The position numbers and the translations under genes are program-made. This document shows positions 53,049 to 61,987 of a DNA stretch of 64,000 bases, piece by piece. Every line of letters begins with the position of its first letter. The first letter of the stretch is position 1. The notes under the pieces are model-generated. The model was not told where the DNA came from. It searched no databases and worked only from the letters and a program-made list of their open reading frames with translations. Source of the stretch: Alphaproteobacteria bacterium (lineage in GTDB: Bacteria; Pseudomonadota; Alphaproteobacteria; JAUHZY01); contig JAUHZY010000001.1 of NCBI GenBank assembly GCA_030425825.1, positions 1-64,000 of the forward strand, in the 5' to 3' direction.

Positions 53049-54075
53049 TGAAGTAATTGTTGAATTCAGGGTAAGTGAATACTTTTTTTATTTTATAACC
53101 AATTTCTTCAATGAATTGGATGAATGATTCTTCATTGTGATGTCTTATTTCAATCATCACGATAGGTTTATATTTCTGAAGCGTTTTCTTTGCTCCTTTT
53201 AGTGCAGCAAGCTCCATATTCTCAACGTCAATTTTGATAAAATCAATTGGCTCATTAAACAAGTCGTCAACTGCTTTAACCTCAATATTGCCATTTGGGT
53301 CTGGAATTAACTCAATATTCATGGTTCCATTTGCTGTTTGACGTTTTTTGTTGAGCATATACTTCCCTGACGTCTCACCAATCCCAAAGTCAATAAACCT
53401 TTGGTCAATACACGTGAAGTCATTGAGCTTTATATTACTTTTTAAAAGTTCTTGAGCCAAAGTGTTTGGCTCAAACACAAAGATCTTTTTAGGGCTACAA
53501 TGCCCTGACCAGTAAAGCGTATGATTTCCCATATTTGTCCCAATATCGGCAATAACAGGGTTTTTAGGCAAAATCTGACGTGAGTATTCTAGCTCTTTCT
53601 TTTCATAAAAACTGCCTGCTGTTAGAAAGCTTTCAGCCCAAATGTTTTCGCCTGAAATGAAAAAACGAAAGAGGGTGTTGTCATCTTCCAGTTCTAAGGT
53701 TGTCTTATCATGCTTCATAAATGCAGCGTATTTCTCAAGCCTTGTGTAGAGAGAAGATTTGTTGGGGTCAAGTTCTTTGATAATGGCAAATTCTTTTTCC
53801 GCTTCTATGAAAAAATTACGACGCAGTAAGAATGATCCATATGTAAACCTTGGTCGCCAGTCATCAGGCTGTAATTCGACCATTTTTCTCGCAAGCTCTT
53901 TCGCTTTTCTCACATATCCTAATTCATCGCAAATGCGCGCGAGGCGTGAGATATAATGAGGCGTTTCAGGCGATTTCTCGGTAAGTTTTAACAAGATAAT
54001 TTTTGCGATTTCTTTGTTGCCAGATTTATGTGCGGCAACAGCACGCTGATATTCTTTTTCAAAAGATGTCATCAT
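53035..54075 (-). CDS. FkbM-family methyltransferase with N-terminal TPR repeats
   Basis: 346 residues. Residues 1-105 are TPR-like helices (YQRAVAAHKSGNKEIAKI, KAKELARKMVELQPDDWRPR). Residues about 150-346 form an FkbM methyltransferase domain: VIADIGTNMGNHTLYWS (SAM motif I), FVFEPNTLAQELLKSNI, and DFIKIDVENMELAALKGAKK (motif IV). FkbM enzymes O-methylate polyketides, sugars or other small molecules; the substrate is unknown. TPRs suggest protein docking. Divergent from msrB. Confidence 0.85.
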   Translation of the reverse strand: MMTSFEKEYQRAVAAHKSGNKEIAKIILLKLTEKSPETPHYISRLARICDELGYVRKAKELARKMVELQPDDWRPRFTYGSFLLRRNFFIEAEKEFAIIKELDPNKSSLYTRLEKYAAFMKHDKTTLELEDDNTLFRFFISGENIWAESFLTAGSFYEKKELEYSRQILPKNPVIADIGTNMGNHTLYWSGHCSPKKIFVFEPNTLAQELLKSNIKLNDFTCIDQRFIDFGIGETSGKYMLNKKRQTANGTMNIELIPDPNGNIEVKAVDDLFNEPIDFIKIDVENMELAALKGAKKTLQKYKPIVMIEIRHHNEESFIQFIEEIGYKIKKVFTYPEFNNYFITSS

Positions 54076-54137
54076 GACTTTACATTCTTGATCGTTTTTA
54101 AGAACTTATTGTATACACAAAGAAAAAGGTTGTCACA

Positions 54138-54509
54138 ATGGTTGAAAAAAAAGATTTATCAGCAGAGGCATATAACGTTTGTTGGAATAAAGGAACAGAG
54201 GCACCATTTTCTGGCAAATATTATATGCATAAAGAGGCAGGAATATACACGTGTGTTTCTTGTGATGGTGGTCTTTTTTCTTCTGATGCAAAATATGACT
54301 CAGGAAGTGGTTGGCCAGCTTTTTTTGATGTGTTGAGCAAAGCAAATGTTGCTTGCAAAAAAGATCATTCACATGGCATGGTGCGTACAGAAGTGCTATG
54401 TGGGAATTGCGGCGCGCATTTGGGGCATGTTTTTGATGATGGCCCACAGCCGACGGGAAAACGCTACTGCATTAACTCCGTCGCGATGTGCTTCAAGCCT
54501 TCTTCTTAA
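54138..54509 (+). CDS. msrB: Peptide methionine-R-sulfoxide reductase
   Basis: 123 residues. Zinc cysteines in YTCVSCDGGLF and LCGNCGAHLGHVFDDG, and the catalytic Cys in KRYCINSVAMCF. GSGWPAFFD is the substrate loop. The N-terminus is slightly shorter than in E. coli MsrB. Repairs methionine-R-sulfoxide in proteins. Its stop shares TTAA with the convergent membrane protein gene. Confidence 0.94.
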   Translation: MVEKKDLSAEAYNVCWNKGTEAPFSGKYYMHKEAGIYTCVSCDGGLFSSDAKYDSGSGWPAFFDVLSKANVACKKDHSHGMVRTEVLCGNCGAHLGHVFDDGPQPTGKRYCINSVAMCFKPSS

Positions 54510-55465
54510 CGATTTACTTCAATAATTAAGAGTGCAAAGACAAGGCTGACTGTTAAGCCGATCATCAATTTAAAGAAATCATGTAGTAGGATAGGAAAGA
54601 CTGATTTCATCGGTTTTCCAGCAGTATGATTTCTGAATACGGCAAGCTCACGGCCACAAAGAAGACCGACAAACACCCAAGAAGTACTCATAGGAATGTC
54701 ATTATACTCTTTGAAGAACCAAAGGATAAAGGCGTAAACAATGTCAATGATCGTCGCTGAGCGAACGTAGCGTGTACCACTTTTTTGTAGGACAATTTTT
54801 TGCATTTTACCACCATGCGTGTAAAAAACCCACCCAAGTCCTGCAACAAGAATTGTCATTGTAAAGAGTAACCAAGAAAGGTCCAGTTGCCTTGGAAGAT
54901 AGACAACAATATTAGCCATATCATGAGCCAACCAGCTCATCCACAAAAACCCTGTGCCAAACCATTGTGTAACCCGCCATATTTTCTTATTTTTTTCATC
55001 TTTTACGGGCTCATGTTCGTTGAATAGTTTTGCTAAGCCAAACCAAATTGCATACGAAGCAACAGCTGCAACGGCATACCCCATAACACTTTTCATAAGC
55101 ATTTTTTCAAGTACAACGGTGTTTGCAAAAACACTTAAAACAAGGAATGTTGTTGAAACAGGCATTCCGTAACGCGTTAAGACCAATAGTGCCATTGGTG
55201 CAAGCATGTGAAGAATATGAAACTGTTCTGGGTGAGGAATGCGACTCAGTCTACCGAAGGCAAGGTCACCATCATTTACATGCCAACCATAAACCATTGT
55301 GCTGACAAGGATGATCGATGCAGGAATCCACAACCAATACCATTTGATTTTTTGTTGTGAGCTGATGAATGTGCCAAGGGTTTGTATACTGTCATTTGCA
55401 ACAACTGAATAAGCCGCAAACATAAAGCCAACAATCATATATATAAAGTTTAAATCCATTGCCAT
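54506..55465 (-). CDS. Divergent PiT-like membrane transporter
   Basis: 319 residues with about eight membrane helices. Two half-repeats each keep a PiT-type pair of motifs: first VANDSIQTLGTF and later MPVSTTFLVLSVF; second AHDMANIVVYLP and IPMSTSWVFVGLLCGREL. In PiT phosphate transporters the pairs read A-N-D-x-x-N-x-x-G and P-V-S-T-T-H, so the first Asn-Asp is kept but the Asn after it and the His after Ser-Thr-Thr are replaced. The overall similarity suggests an anion/cation symporter of the PiT superfamily with altered substrate. No PhoU-like partner is nearby. Confidence 0.6.
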   Translation of the reverse strand: MAMDLNFIYMIVGFMFAAYSVVANDSIQTLGTFISSQQKIKWYWLWIPASIILVSTMVYGWHVNDGDLAFGRLSRIPHPEQFHILHMLAPMALLVLTRYGMPVSTTFLVLSVFANTVVLEKMLMKSVMGYAVAAVASYAIWFGLAKLFNEHEPVKDEKNKKIWRVTQWFGTGFLWMSWLAHDMANIVVYLPRQLDLSWLLFTMTILVAGLGWVFYTHGGKMQKIVLQKSGTRYVRSATIIDIVYAFILWFFKEYNDIPMSTSWVFVGLLCGRELAVFRNHTAGKPMKSVFPILLHDFFKLMIGLTVSLVFALLIIEVNR

Positions 55466-55543
55466 TCTCGTATCCTCTTTATTTTTGATTTAATACGAGG
55501 TCTTTATTGCGGAACGAAGGTGCGATGTCAATAGATTAAAGAT

Positions 55544-55574
55544 AAAAAAAGGGGATCTTTGCGATACCCCTTTT
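55544..55574 (-). terminator. Rho-independent terminator of tRNA-Lys
   Basis: On the minus strand AAAAGGGG, a 12-nt loop and CCCCTTTTTTT follow directly after the tRNA-Lys CCA end. Confidence 0.75.
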
Positions 55575-55575
55575 G

Positions 55576-55651
55576 TGGTGAGCCCAACAGGATTCGAACC
55601 TGTGACCTACTGATTAAAAGTCAGCCGCTCTACCAGCTGAGCTATGGGCCC
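55576..55651 (-). tRNA. tRNA-Lys (TTT)
   Basis: Minus-strand cloverleaf. Acceptor GGGCCCA with TGGGCTC (one G-T), anticodon loop CTTTTAA with anticodon TTT, T loop TTCGAAT, encoded CCA at 55578-55576. Followed by a terminator. Confidence 0.95.
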
Positions 55652-55753
55652 ACGCGAAAAATTTCTAGCGTTGGAGCGGAGCATTCAAACACTAAATCCC
55701 CAATAATGCAAACAAAAAATATACTTAAATGACCAGAAAATTAAGGGAAACCT

Positions 55754-56263
55754 TTAGATAAGGTCTTCTTCTATCTTTTCTTTGAGCTTTTTCGCGACAT
55801 GTGGCGACAAAAATTGCTCAATATCTCCACCAAATTTACAGATTTCTTTCACAAAATTTGATGAAATGATCTGGACTTCATGGCGTGACATCAGACAAAC
55901 TGTTTCAATCTCAGGGTTAAGGCGCGCATTAAGGGCCGCCATTTGAGATTCATACTCATAATCTGTTGGGTTTCGTAGGCCACGAATTAAAACATTCGCT
56001 CCGACATCTTGCGCGAAATTTACGAGTAAGTTCTTAAAAGGCATGACTTCAACCTTAAGGTTTGAGTCTTTTTTCTTAAGTATCTGAACTTCTTGCTCAA
56101 TCAGTTCTACGCGTTCTTCAAGGTTAAAAATAGGATTTTTGCTCACATTATGTGCAACCCCAATGATGAGCTTATCAACAAAGTGTGAGGCGCGCAGAAT
56201 AATGTCGCTGTGGCCTTTTGTAAGAGGATCAAAAGTTCCAGGATAAATAGCCGTTAGAGGCAT
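55754..56263 (-). CDS. coaD: Phosphopantetheine adenylyltransferase
   Basis: 169 residues. Nucleotidyltransferase motif YPGTFDPLTKGHSDII at the N-terminus, FNLEERVELI, RGLRNPTDYEYE, and the C-terminal ISSNFVKEICKFGGDI. It transfers AMP to 4'-phosphopantetheine in coenzyme A synthesis. It shares one base with the gyrA stop and is probably cotranscribed with gyrA. Confidence 0.96.
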   Translation of the reverse strand: MPLTAIYPGTFDPLTKGHSDIILRASHFVDKLIIGVAHNVSKNPIFNLEERVELIEQEVQILKKKDSNLKVEVMPFKNLLVNFAQDVGANVLIRGLRNPTDYEYESQMAALNARLNPEIETVCLMSRHEVQIISSNFVKEICKFGGDIEQFLSPHVAKKLKEKIEEDLI

Positions 56264-59004
56264 TAAGCTTCTCCTTCAGCTTCCACAGTTTCTATTTTTA
56301 TAGCATTTTCTGTACTTTCACCTTCCGAGCCTTCTAATGTCTCGTCCTCATCTTCGTCCATATCTGCAATGCGTGCGACAGAGACAACTTTTTCAGTATC
56401 TGCAACTTTAAAGACAGTCACACCTTGTGTTGAGCGTCCTGCAATGCGAATGCCTGAAACAGGGCAGCGAATAAGTTTTCCAGCATCTGTAACAAGCATA
56501 ACTTGGTCATTGTCTTCAATCGGCGAAGACCTAACAACCAAACCGTTTTTGTCGCTTAGTGAAATGTTGGTGATTCCTGTGCCGCCACGGTTTGTTGTAC
56601 GATATTCATAAGCTGAACTGCGTTTTCCAAACCCTTTATCTGTAAGCGTCAGGATAAACTCTTCTTTCTCTTGCATGTCTTTAAGATCTTCTTCTGAAAG
56701 AGGAGATTCAACTGTTGGATTGCCATCCTCATCAAAACTACGCTTCCACTTAAGGTAGTTTTCACGTTTCTCGGCGTCATTTCCACCATTATAAATAACA
56801 GAGGCTGAAACAACTTCGTCACCTTCGGCCAGCTTAATACCGCGTACGCCTGTTGAGGCGCGTGATTGGAATTCACGTACCGCCGTAACAGGGAAGCGGA
56901 TGCATTTACCTTGATGGGTTGCGAGGAAGACGGCCTGCGTTTCGTCACAAGGCCTAACTGCAACCAGTTTCTCATCACTTTCTTCATCAAACTTCATCGC
57001 AATTTTACCGTTCGCACGAATGTTTGTGAAGTCACTCATCTTGTTGCGTCGAACATTTCCTTTGGATGTTACAAAGACCATTGAAAGCTCATCCCACGTC
57101 TCTTCATCTTCTGGCATAGGCATGATTGTTGAAATCGTCTCACCTTCTTTAAGAGGCAGCAAGTTCACCAATGCACGGCCTTTTGATGTCGGCGATCCTT
57201 CTGGAAGGCGGTATACTTTCATTTGATGTACAATGCCGCGAGAAGAGAAGAATAAAATAGGGTCATGTGTGTTTGCGACAAAGATTTGATCAACGAAATC
57301 CTCTTCGCGTGTGGACATGCCCGAGCGGCCTTTTCCGCCGCGACGTTGTGCGCGGTATGTAGAAAGCGGCACGCGCTTGATATAGCCGTTGTGAGAGACT
57401 GTGACAACCATATCTTCTGGTTGGATAAGGTCTTCAATGTCATGCTCAAATTCTGACTCTTCAATACTTGTGCGACGTGGCACAGCAAAATTTTCACGTA
57501 TTTCTTTTAATTCATCAACCATGATGCCAAACAGGCGTGATTTGTCATTCAAAACATCAAGATAGTCAGCAACTTGTGCGCATACTTCTTTTAATTCATC
57601 GGCAATTTTATCGCGCTCAAGGCCTGTAAGGCGTTGTAGCTTCATATCCAAAATTGCGCGTGCTTGCACCTCTGTCAGTTTGTATTTGCCACCTTCAAGG
57701 TTTTTCGGGTTGTTATCAATCAGCTTAATAAGGGGCTCAACATCTTTTGCAGGCCAAGCTGTCTCCATTAATCCGTCGCGCGCCGTGTTTGCATCAGGTG
57801 CACTGCGTATAAGAGCTATCATGTCGTCAATGTTTGCAACTGCGACACCAAGCCCTGCCAAAACATGTCCGCGTGCGCGAGATTTGTTGAGTTCAAACAA
57901 GGTTCTTTTTGTAATAACTTCTTCACGGAAATTAACAAAAGCTTGGATGAATTGTAAAAGATTCATTTGTTGTGGGCGACCGTTATTGAGGGCCAACATG
58001 TTGCAGCCAAAACTTGTTTGTAGAGGCGTGTGGCGGAATAACTGGTTTAAGACGATTTCTGGATATGTGTCTTTTTTCAGCTCAATCACAATACGTACAC
58101 CATCGCGATCAGACTCGTCACGCAGGTCAGAGATGCCCTCGACGAGTTTATCGCGGACAACTTCGGCAATACGCTCAACAAGGCGCGACTTATTTACCTG
58201 GTAAGGTGTTTCAGTGACAATAATCGCTTGGCGATCATTTTTAATGTCTTCGAAATGTGTTTTAGAGCGGATGACAACGGAGCCACGGCCCACGTTATAG
58301 GCACCATGAATGCCTGCGCGCCCAAGGATAATGCCGCCTGTTGGAAAGTCAGGGCCAGGCATGTGCTGCATCAATTCAGCAATCGTGATGTCGTTGTTTT
58401 CAATATAGGCCAAGCATGCGTCAATGACTTCGCCAAGATTGTGTGGTGGAATATTAGTTGCCATCCCCACAGCAATTCCACCAGCGCCATTCACCAAAAG
58501 ATTAGGGTAGCGTGCAGGTAAAACAACAGGTTCGCGATCTGACCCATCATAATTGTCTTGGAAGTCGACAGTTTTCTTTTCAATATCTTGCAGAAGCGTT
58601 TCAGAAGAAGACCTGCCTAAGCGGACTTCGGTATAACGCATCGCAGCAGGCTTATCACCATCCATTGAGCCAAAGTTACCTTGGCCATCAAGTAAGACAA
58701 AGCTCATCGAAAAATCTTGCGCCATGCGGACCAAAGCATCATAAATTGCGTTGTCACCGTGTGGGTGGTATTTCCCCATCACGTCCCCGACCACACGTGC
58801 TGATTTTTTATAGGCACGATTCCATTCGTATCCAGATTCTTTCATTGCGTATAAAATGCGTCTGTGTACAGGCTTTAGGCCATCGCGCGCGTCTGGAATG
58901 GCACGACTGACAATCACGCTCATCGCGTAATCAAGATAGGATTTCTCCATCTCGTTTTCGATGGAAATAGAAGAAATGGACGTTTGATCAGTTGTTGTGG
59001 TCAT
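56263..59004 (-). CDS. gyrA: DNA gyrase subunit A
   Basis: 913 residues. N-terminal breakage-reunion domain with [15 protein letters not shown], the QRDR in [18 protein letters not shown], and the catalytic Tyr124 in AMRYTEVR. The GyrA box is QRRGGKG (about residue 566). C-terminal beta-pinwheel repeats include an extra charged loop ([20 protein letters not shown] region) of the kind reported in Alphaproteobacteria, and an acidic tail. The residue aligned with E. coli Ser83 is Asn85, while Asp87 is kept as Asp89. Confidence 0.97.
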   Translation of the reverse strand: MTTTTDQTSISSISIENEMEKSYLDYAMSVIVSRAIPDARDGLKPVHRRILYAMKESGYEWNRAYKKSARVVGDVMGKYHPHGDNAIYDALVRMAQDFSMSFVLLDGQGNFGSMDGDKPAAMRYTEVRLGRSSSETLLQDIEKKTVDFQDNYDGSDREPVVLPARYPNLLVNGAGGIAVGMATNIPPHNLGEVIDACLAYIENNDITIAELMQHMPGPDFPTGGIILGRAGIHGAYNVGRGSVVIRSKTHFEDIKNDRQAIIVTETPYQVNKSRLVERIAEVVRDKLVEGISDLRDESDRDGVRIVIELKKDTYPEIVLNQLFRHTPLQTSFGCNMLALNNGRPQQMNLLQFIQAFVNFREEVITKRTLFELNKSRARGHVLAGLGVAVANIDDMIALIRSAPDANTARDGLMETAWPAKDVEPLIKLIDNNPKNLEGGKYKLTEVQARAILDMKLQRLTGLERDKIADELKEVCAQVADYLDVLNDKSRLFGIMVDELKEIRENFAVPRRTSIEESEFEHDIEDLIQPEDMVVTVSHNGYIKRVPLSTYRAQRRGGKGRSGMSTREEDFVDQIFVANTHDPILFFSSRGIVHQMKVYRLPEGSPTSKGRALVNLLPLKEGETISTIMPMPEDEETWDELSMVFVTSKGNVRRNKMSDFTNIRANGKIAMKFDEESDEKLVAVRPCDETQAVFLATHQGKCIRFPVTAVREFQSRASTGVRGIKLAEGDEVVSASVIYNGGNDAEKRENYLKWKRSFDEDGNPTVESPLSEEDLKDMQEKEEFILTLTDKGFGKRSSAYEYRTTNRGGTGITNISLSDKNGLVVRSSPIEDNDQVMLVTDAGKLIRCPVSGIRIAGRSTQGVTVFKVADTEKVVSVARIADMDEDEDETLEGSEGESTENAIKIETVEAEGEA

Positions 59005-59079
59005 CTTTTTCCTTAAAGCTTAGCTTATATTGTTATAACTAGGCCTTAAGATAACCATATTTTGTATACAGACGCAAAT

Positions 59080-59114
59080 AAAACCGTCATTTTTTTGCTA
59101 AAAATGACGGTTTT
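59080..59114. terminator. Bidirectional terminator hairpin
   Basis: AAAACCGTCATTTTT and AAAAATGACGGTTTT form a long near-perfect stem around a 3-4 nt loop, with A/T runs on both sides. On the minus strand it lies just after the 799-residue gene and before gyrA. Confidence 0.8.
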
Positions 59115-59123
59115 GAAAAAAGG

Positions 59124-61523
59124 TTAAAATTTACCTCTGCTTCTACGTGATAGTTCGCTTATAGAGCGCTCTCCATAAAGGCCTTCAACGTAAAAATCAC
59201 CTTTATCAAACTTGCTTTCCATAGCCTCTTGATGTTTTTCAAGTTGTTCTAGGGCGCCTTCTGGTGCAATGCCAGAGTGATACTCGGGGGCCGACAGGTA
59301 CTTTTTGTCCCTGTTGTCAAACTGTCTCGTCAGGCTCGTTAGGGCATATAGAATCCTTCTGTCCGCAATCATGCTCCGTGGATCCATATCTTTGACGAGG
59401 GAATTATTGAAAAACTTCATTCCTTCTGCAAGCTGTTCAAGATTTCCCTCAAACACGACTGCATATTTGTTACTCGAAATTTTTTGCATAGATACTTCAT
59501 CTTCAACCATGACACAAAGTGCTTTTAGATTCTCGCTCAAGAAAAAGGCATCTGATGCGCTAAGTGTTGGCATCACAAAGGCAGTATCTCCACGATCGTT
59601 CTTGACCGTTTTTGGGGCAATGCGTGAAAATTTCTTCAGCTGATCTTTTGCAGCCTTTTCTTCATCGGTTAAGTCTTCAAACTTAATAACATTTCCACCG
59701 TTAAATTCTGGATAAACTCCCCTGTTATCAAGCTGGTGATGGAAGAAAATCTCCTCAATAAATGTCTGAATCTGACGTGCATCTTTTTCATGAGCCATAT
59801 AAATATAGTTATATTCATTCCACTTTCCATATGTTTGCTTTGGTTTGCTTGGGTCTTGGATAAAGCGGTCTGTCATGTGCTCCGTGCACAGAAGCATTCC
59901 ATCTGCTTTCTCAACAACAGAAAATCCGCCAGCCATTCCCATCAGAGCGACATAGTCTCCAGCATATTTTTCTTGAGACTTTGTAAGCGTTTTTGGTTCT
60001 ACGAAGGCTTGGAAAACATCGTCAAGAGAGTCGATATTGTCCAGGTATACTTCGACGTGATTGTCTTTTTCATGCTTTTTAGAAAGTGGTTTCTCGAAGT
60101 TGTTTGTTGGGATGAATTTATATTTTCGCTTTTTAAAGCCTTTCAAGGGTGTTGGAGCCTCTTTGATTGTGTAGCTTGGCATTGAGATAGCCATCTCGCT
60201 GCCTTGAAAAACTTGTGTAACAGCCGCATACAATTCGCCAACGATGTTTTCCTTTGTTGCTTGATCAGTTGCTTGTGCCCATTGCTTCTTAAGGTCATTG
60301 TATTTTTCCGATGCCGCAAGCTTTTCACCGATGATTTTGTTGAAGTAGCGAGCTTTTGCCACTTTTTGCATCTCATGGCGGTGTTCGTGCGGAAGGGTAT
60401 CAATCATACACAAAATCAGACCGTTCATGTCTTTTTGAACAACCTCCATGTTGATATGTATGTCTCTTGCTCTATAGCCTGAAGGTATTTCGCTTTTTTG
60501 TTTTTCTGGGTAGAAAGGCTTTAAAGTGTCATTTTCACTTTCTAGGGCTTGAGGGTCTTCAAAAAGTTCTCCAAATTCTGCTAAAAATCTTTTTTCCTCT
60601 TCTATATCTACAATGCCTCCTAAGTCTGCTCCGCGCAGGTGATAAAGGGCGTTGTATTCTTCACCGCTTAGCTGTGAATTAGATAATCCAAGTGCTGTTG
60701 GAGCTCTTGAGAACATCTCTCCGCTTACAAACGTTGCCACCTCTTTGGTCAGCCTTAGATAGTGTGGGTAATGTTGGCGGTAAAGTTGATCGAGGTAGTG
60801 TGATGCTTGCTTGTATAAGTTTTCTACAACCGTCTTGTCATAAACATCATTGTTTTCAAAATATCGTTTGATCGTTGTTGGATTATATTTTTTATAATAT
60901 GCGTGGTAAATTTTACGATCCAAATCGATCAGATGCTTTGGCTTTTGGATGATTTCATCAAGAAAAGCGATCATTTGCATGCGTCGATCTGGGAATCCAG
61001 CATTCTTTGATCCTTTAATAGTGTTATAATAGCGGGTGGGATAGCGCGTTGTATGCAGAACTTCTTGCAGTTCAACAAGTTCGCTGGTCGTCATATTTCT
61101 GAGCGATTCGCGTGCATTTTTTCCATAGTATTTATCAGCAAGCTCAATCGTTTCAGCTGGAAAAACGGTTTCCTCAAAAAGCTTTAGAAGATTTTTGTCA
61201 TTCTCACTAATTTCACTTTCTGATTTTTCGAAAATGCCATTTTCTTTTAAGTGATAGTAAAGGGCGCGATTTTGCTCATAATAGTTATAAGCATCTGGTG
61301 TGACCCTGTAGTTTTCCTTAGGGTCCAAATATTTTGTGGGACCTTCTCTTCCTTTTACCTCTTCATATGTTCTGCGTAAGAGTGGAAAAGACTCAGTAGT
61401 AACTTCTACCCAGTTAGGGAGGGTCCAAATACTAGGCTTGGGCGCTTCAGGCTCTCTTCTTTCTTCATTACTCCGGCTCATGTGGCTGTTATTAAAGCCT
61501 GCACCAATCGTTTTCTTTACCAT
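59124..61523 (-). CDS. Large unknown protein with a HEXXH zinc-protease-like motif
   Basis: 799 residues; GGGAGAAAAAG precedes ATG 61523. No signal peptide or membrane segment. Helical, Tyr-rich N-terminal half (YYEQNRALYYHLK and similar). Residues 379-386 read HEHRHEMQ, after a hydrophobic stretch GLILCMIDTLP, fitting a HEXXHxxQ gluzincin-like active site; its own stop is followed by a strong terminator. A large cytosolic-type protein with an isolated zincin motif could be a secreted effector or a housekeeping peptidase. Neither is shown. No other domain recognised. Confidence 0.65.
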   Translation of the reverse strand: MVKKTIGAGFNNSHMSRSNEERREPEAPKPSIWTLPNWVEVTTESFPLLRRTYEEVKGREGPTKYLDPKENYRVTPDAYNYYEQNRALYYHLKENGIFEKSESEISENDKNLLKLFEETVFPAETIELADKYYGKNARESLRNMTTSELVELQEVLHTTRYPTRYYNTIKGSKNAGFPDRRMQMIAFLDEIIQKPKHLIDLDRKIYHAYYKKYNPTTIKRYFENNDVYDKTVVENLYKQASHYLDQLYRQHYPHYLRLTKEVATFVSGEMFSRAPTALGLSNSQLSGEEYNALYHLRGADLGGIVDIEEEKRFLAEFGELFEDPQALESENDTLKPFYPEKQKSEIPSGYRARDIHINMEVVQKDMNGLILCMIDTLPHEHRHEMQKVAKARYFNKIIGEKLAASEKYNDLKKQWAQATDQATKENIVGELYAAVTQVFQGSEMAISMPSYTIKEAPTPLKGFKKRKYKFIPTNNFEKPLSKKHEKDNHVEVYLDNIDSLDDVFQAFVEPKTLTKSQEKYAGDYVALMGMAGGFSVVEKADGMLLCTEHMTDRFIQDPSKPKQTYGKWNEYNYIYMAHEKDARQIQTFIEEIFFHHQLDNRGVYPEFNGGNVIKFEDLTDEEKAAKDQLKKFSRIAPKTVKNDRGDTAFVMPTLSASDAFFLSENLKALCVMVEDEVSMQKISSNKYAVVFEGNLEQLAEGMKFFNNSLVKDMDPRSMIADRRILYALTSLTRQFDNRDKKYLSAPEYHSGIAPEGALEQLEKHQEAMESKFDKGDFYVEGLYGERSISELSRRSRGKF

Positions 61524-61637
61524 TCTTTTTCTCCCATTCGAATCTGCATTTTTTATTGTTCACAGATTCTACCAGGGATTGTGTCTTTCATCAACAAAAT
61601 AATTCTTAAAAGGAAAAATAATGGAAATATGTGGGGG

Positions 61638-61967
61638 TTAGATGACTTTGCTTTCTTCCAAAAGTGTTTGCAGGTCACCTGATTGATACATTTGAGTGAT
61701 GATGTCGCAGCCGCCGACGAATTCTCCTTTTACGAAGAGTTGTGGAATTGTAGGCCAGTCATTAAACTCTTTAATGCCTTGGCGGATGTCTTGGTCGGTG
61801 AGAACGTTAATATCTTTAAAGTCGGTCAGGCCAACATGATTAAGGATTTGGACCACTTGTGAAGAAAAGCCACATTGTGGGAAGTTTTTGCTGCCTTTCA
61901 TGTAAAGGACAACATCATTGCTTTCTAGGTCAGTTTTGATTTGGTCAAAGACAGGGTTTTCACTCAT
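61638..61967 (-). CDS. grxD: Monothiol glutaredoxin (Grx4 family)
   Basis: 109 residues. The active site CGFS is in FPQCGFSSQVVQIL, WPTIPQLFVKGEFVGGCDI is the GSH-binding part, and FKDINVLTD is typical. CGFS glutaredoxins carry Fe-S clusters between assembly machines. Twenty nt downstream of nnrD. Confidence 0.95.
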   Translation of the reverse strand: MSENPVFDQIKTDLESNDVVLYMKGSKNFPQCGFSSQVVQILNHVGLTDFKDINVLTDQDIRQGIKEFNDWPTIPQLFVKGEFVGGCDIITQMYQSGDLQTLLEESKVI

Positions 61968-61987
61968 TTTAGGCCTCTTTCGTTTTG

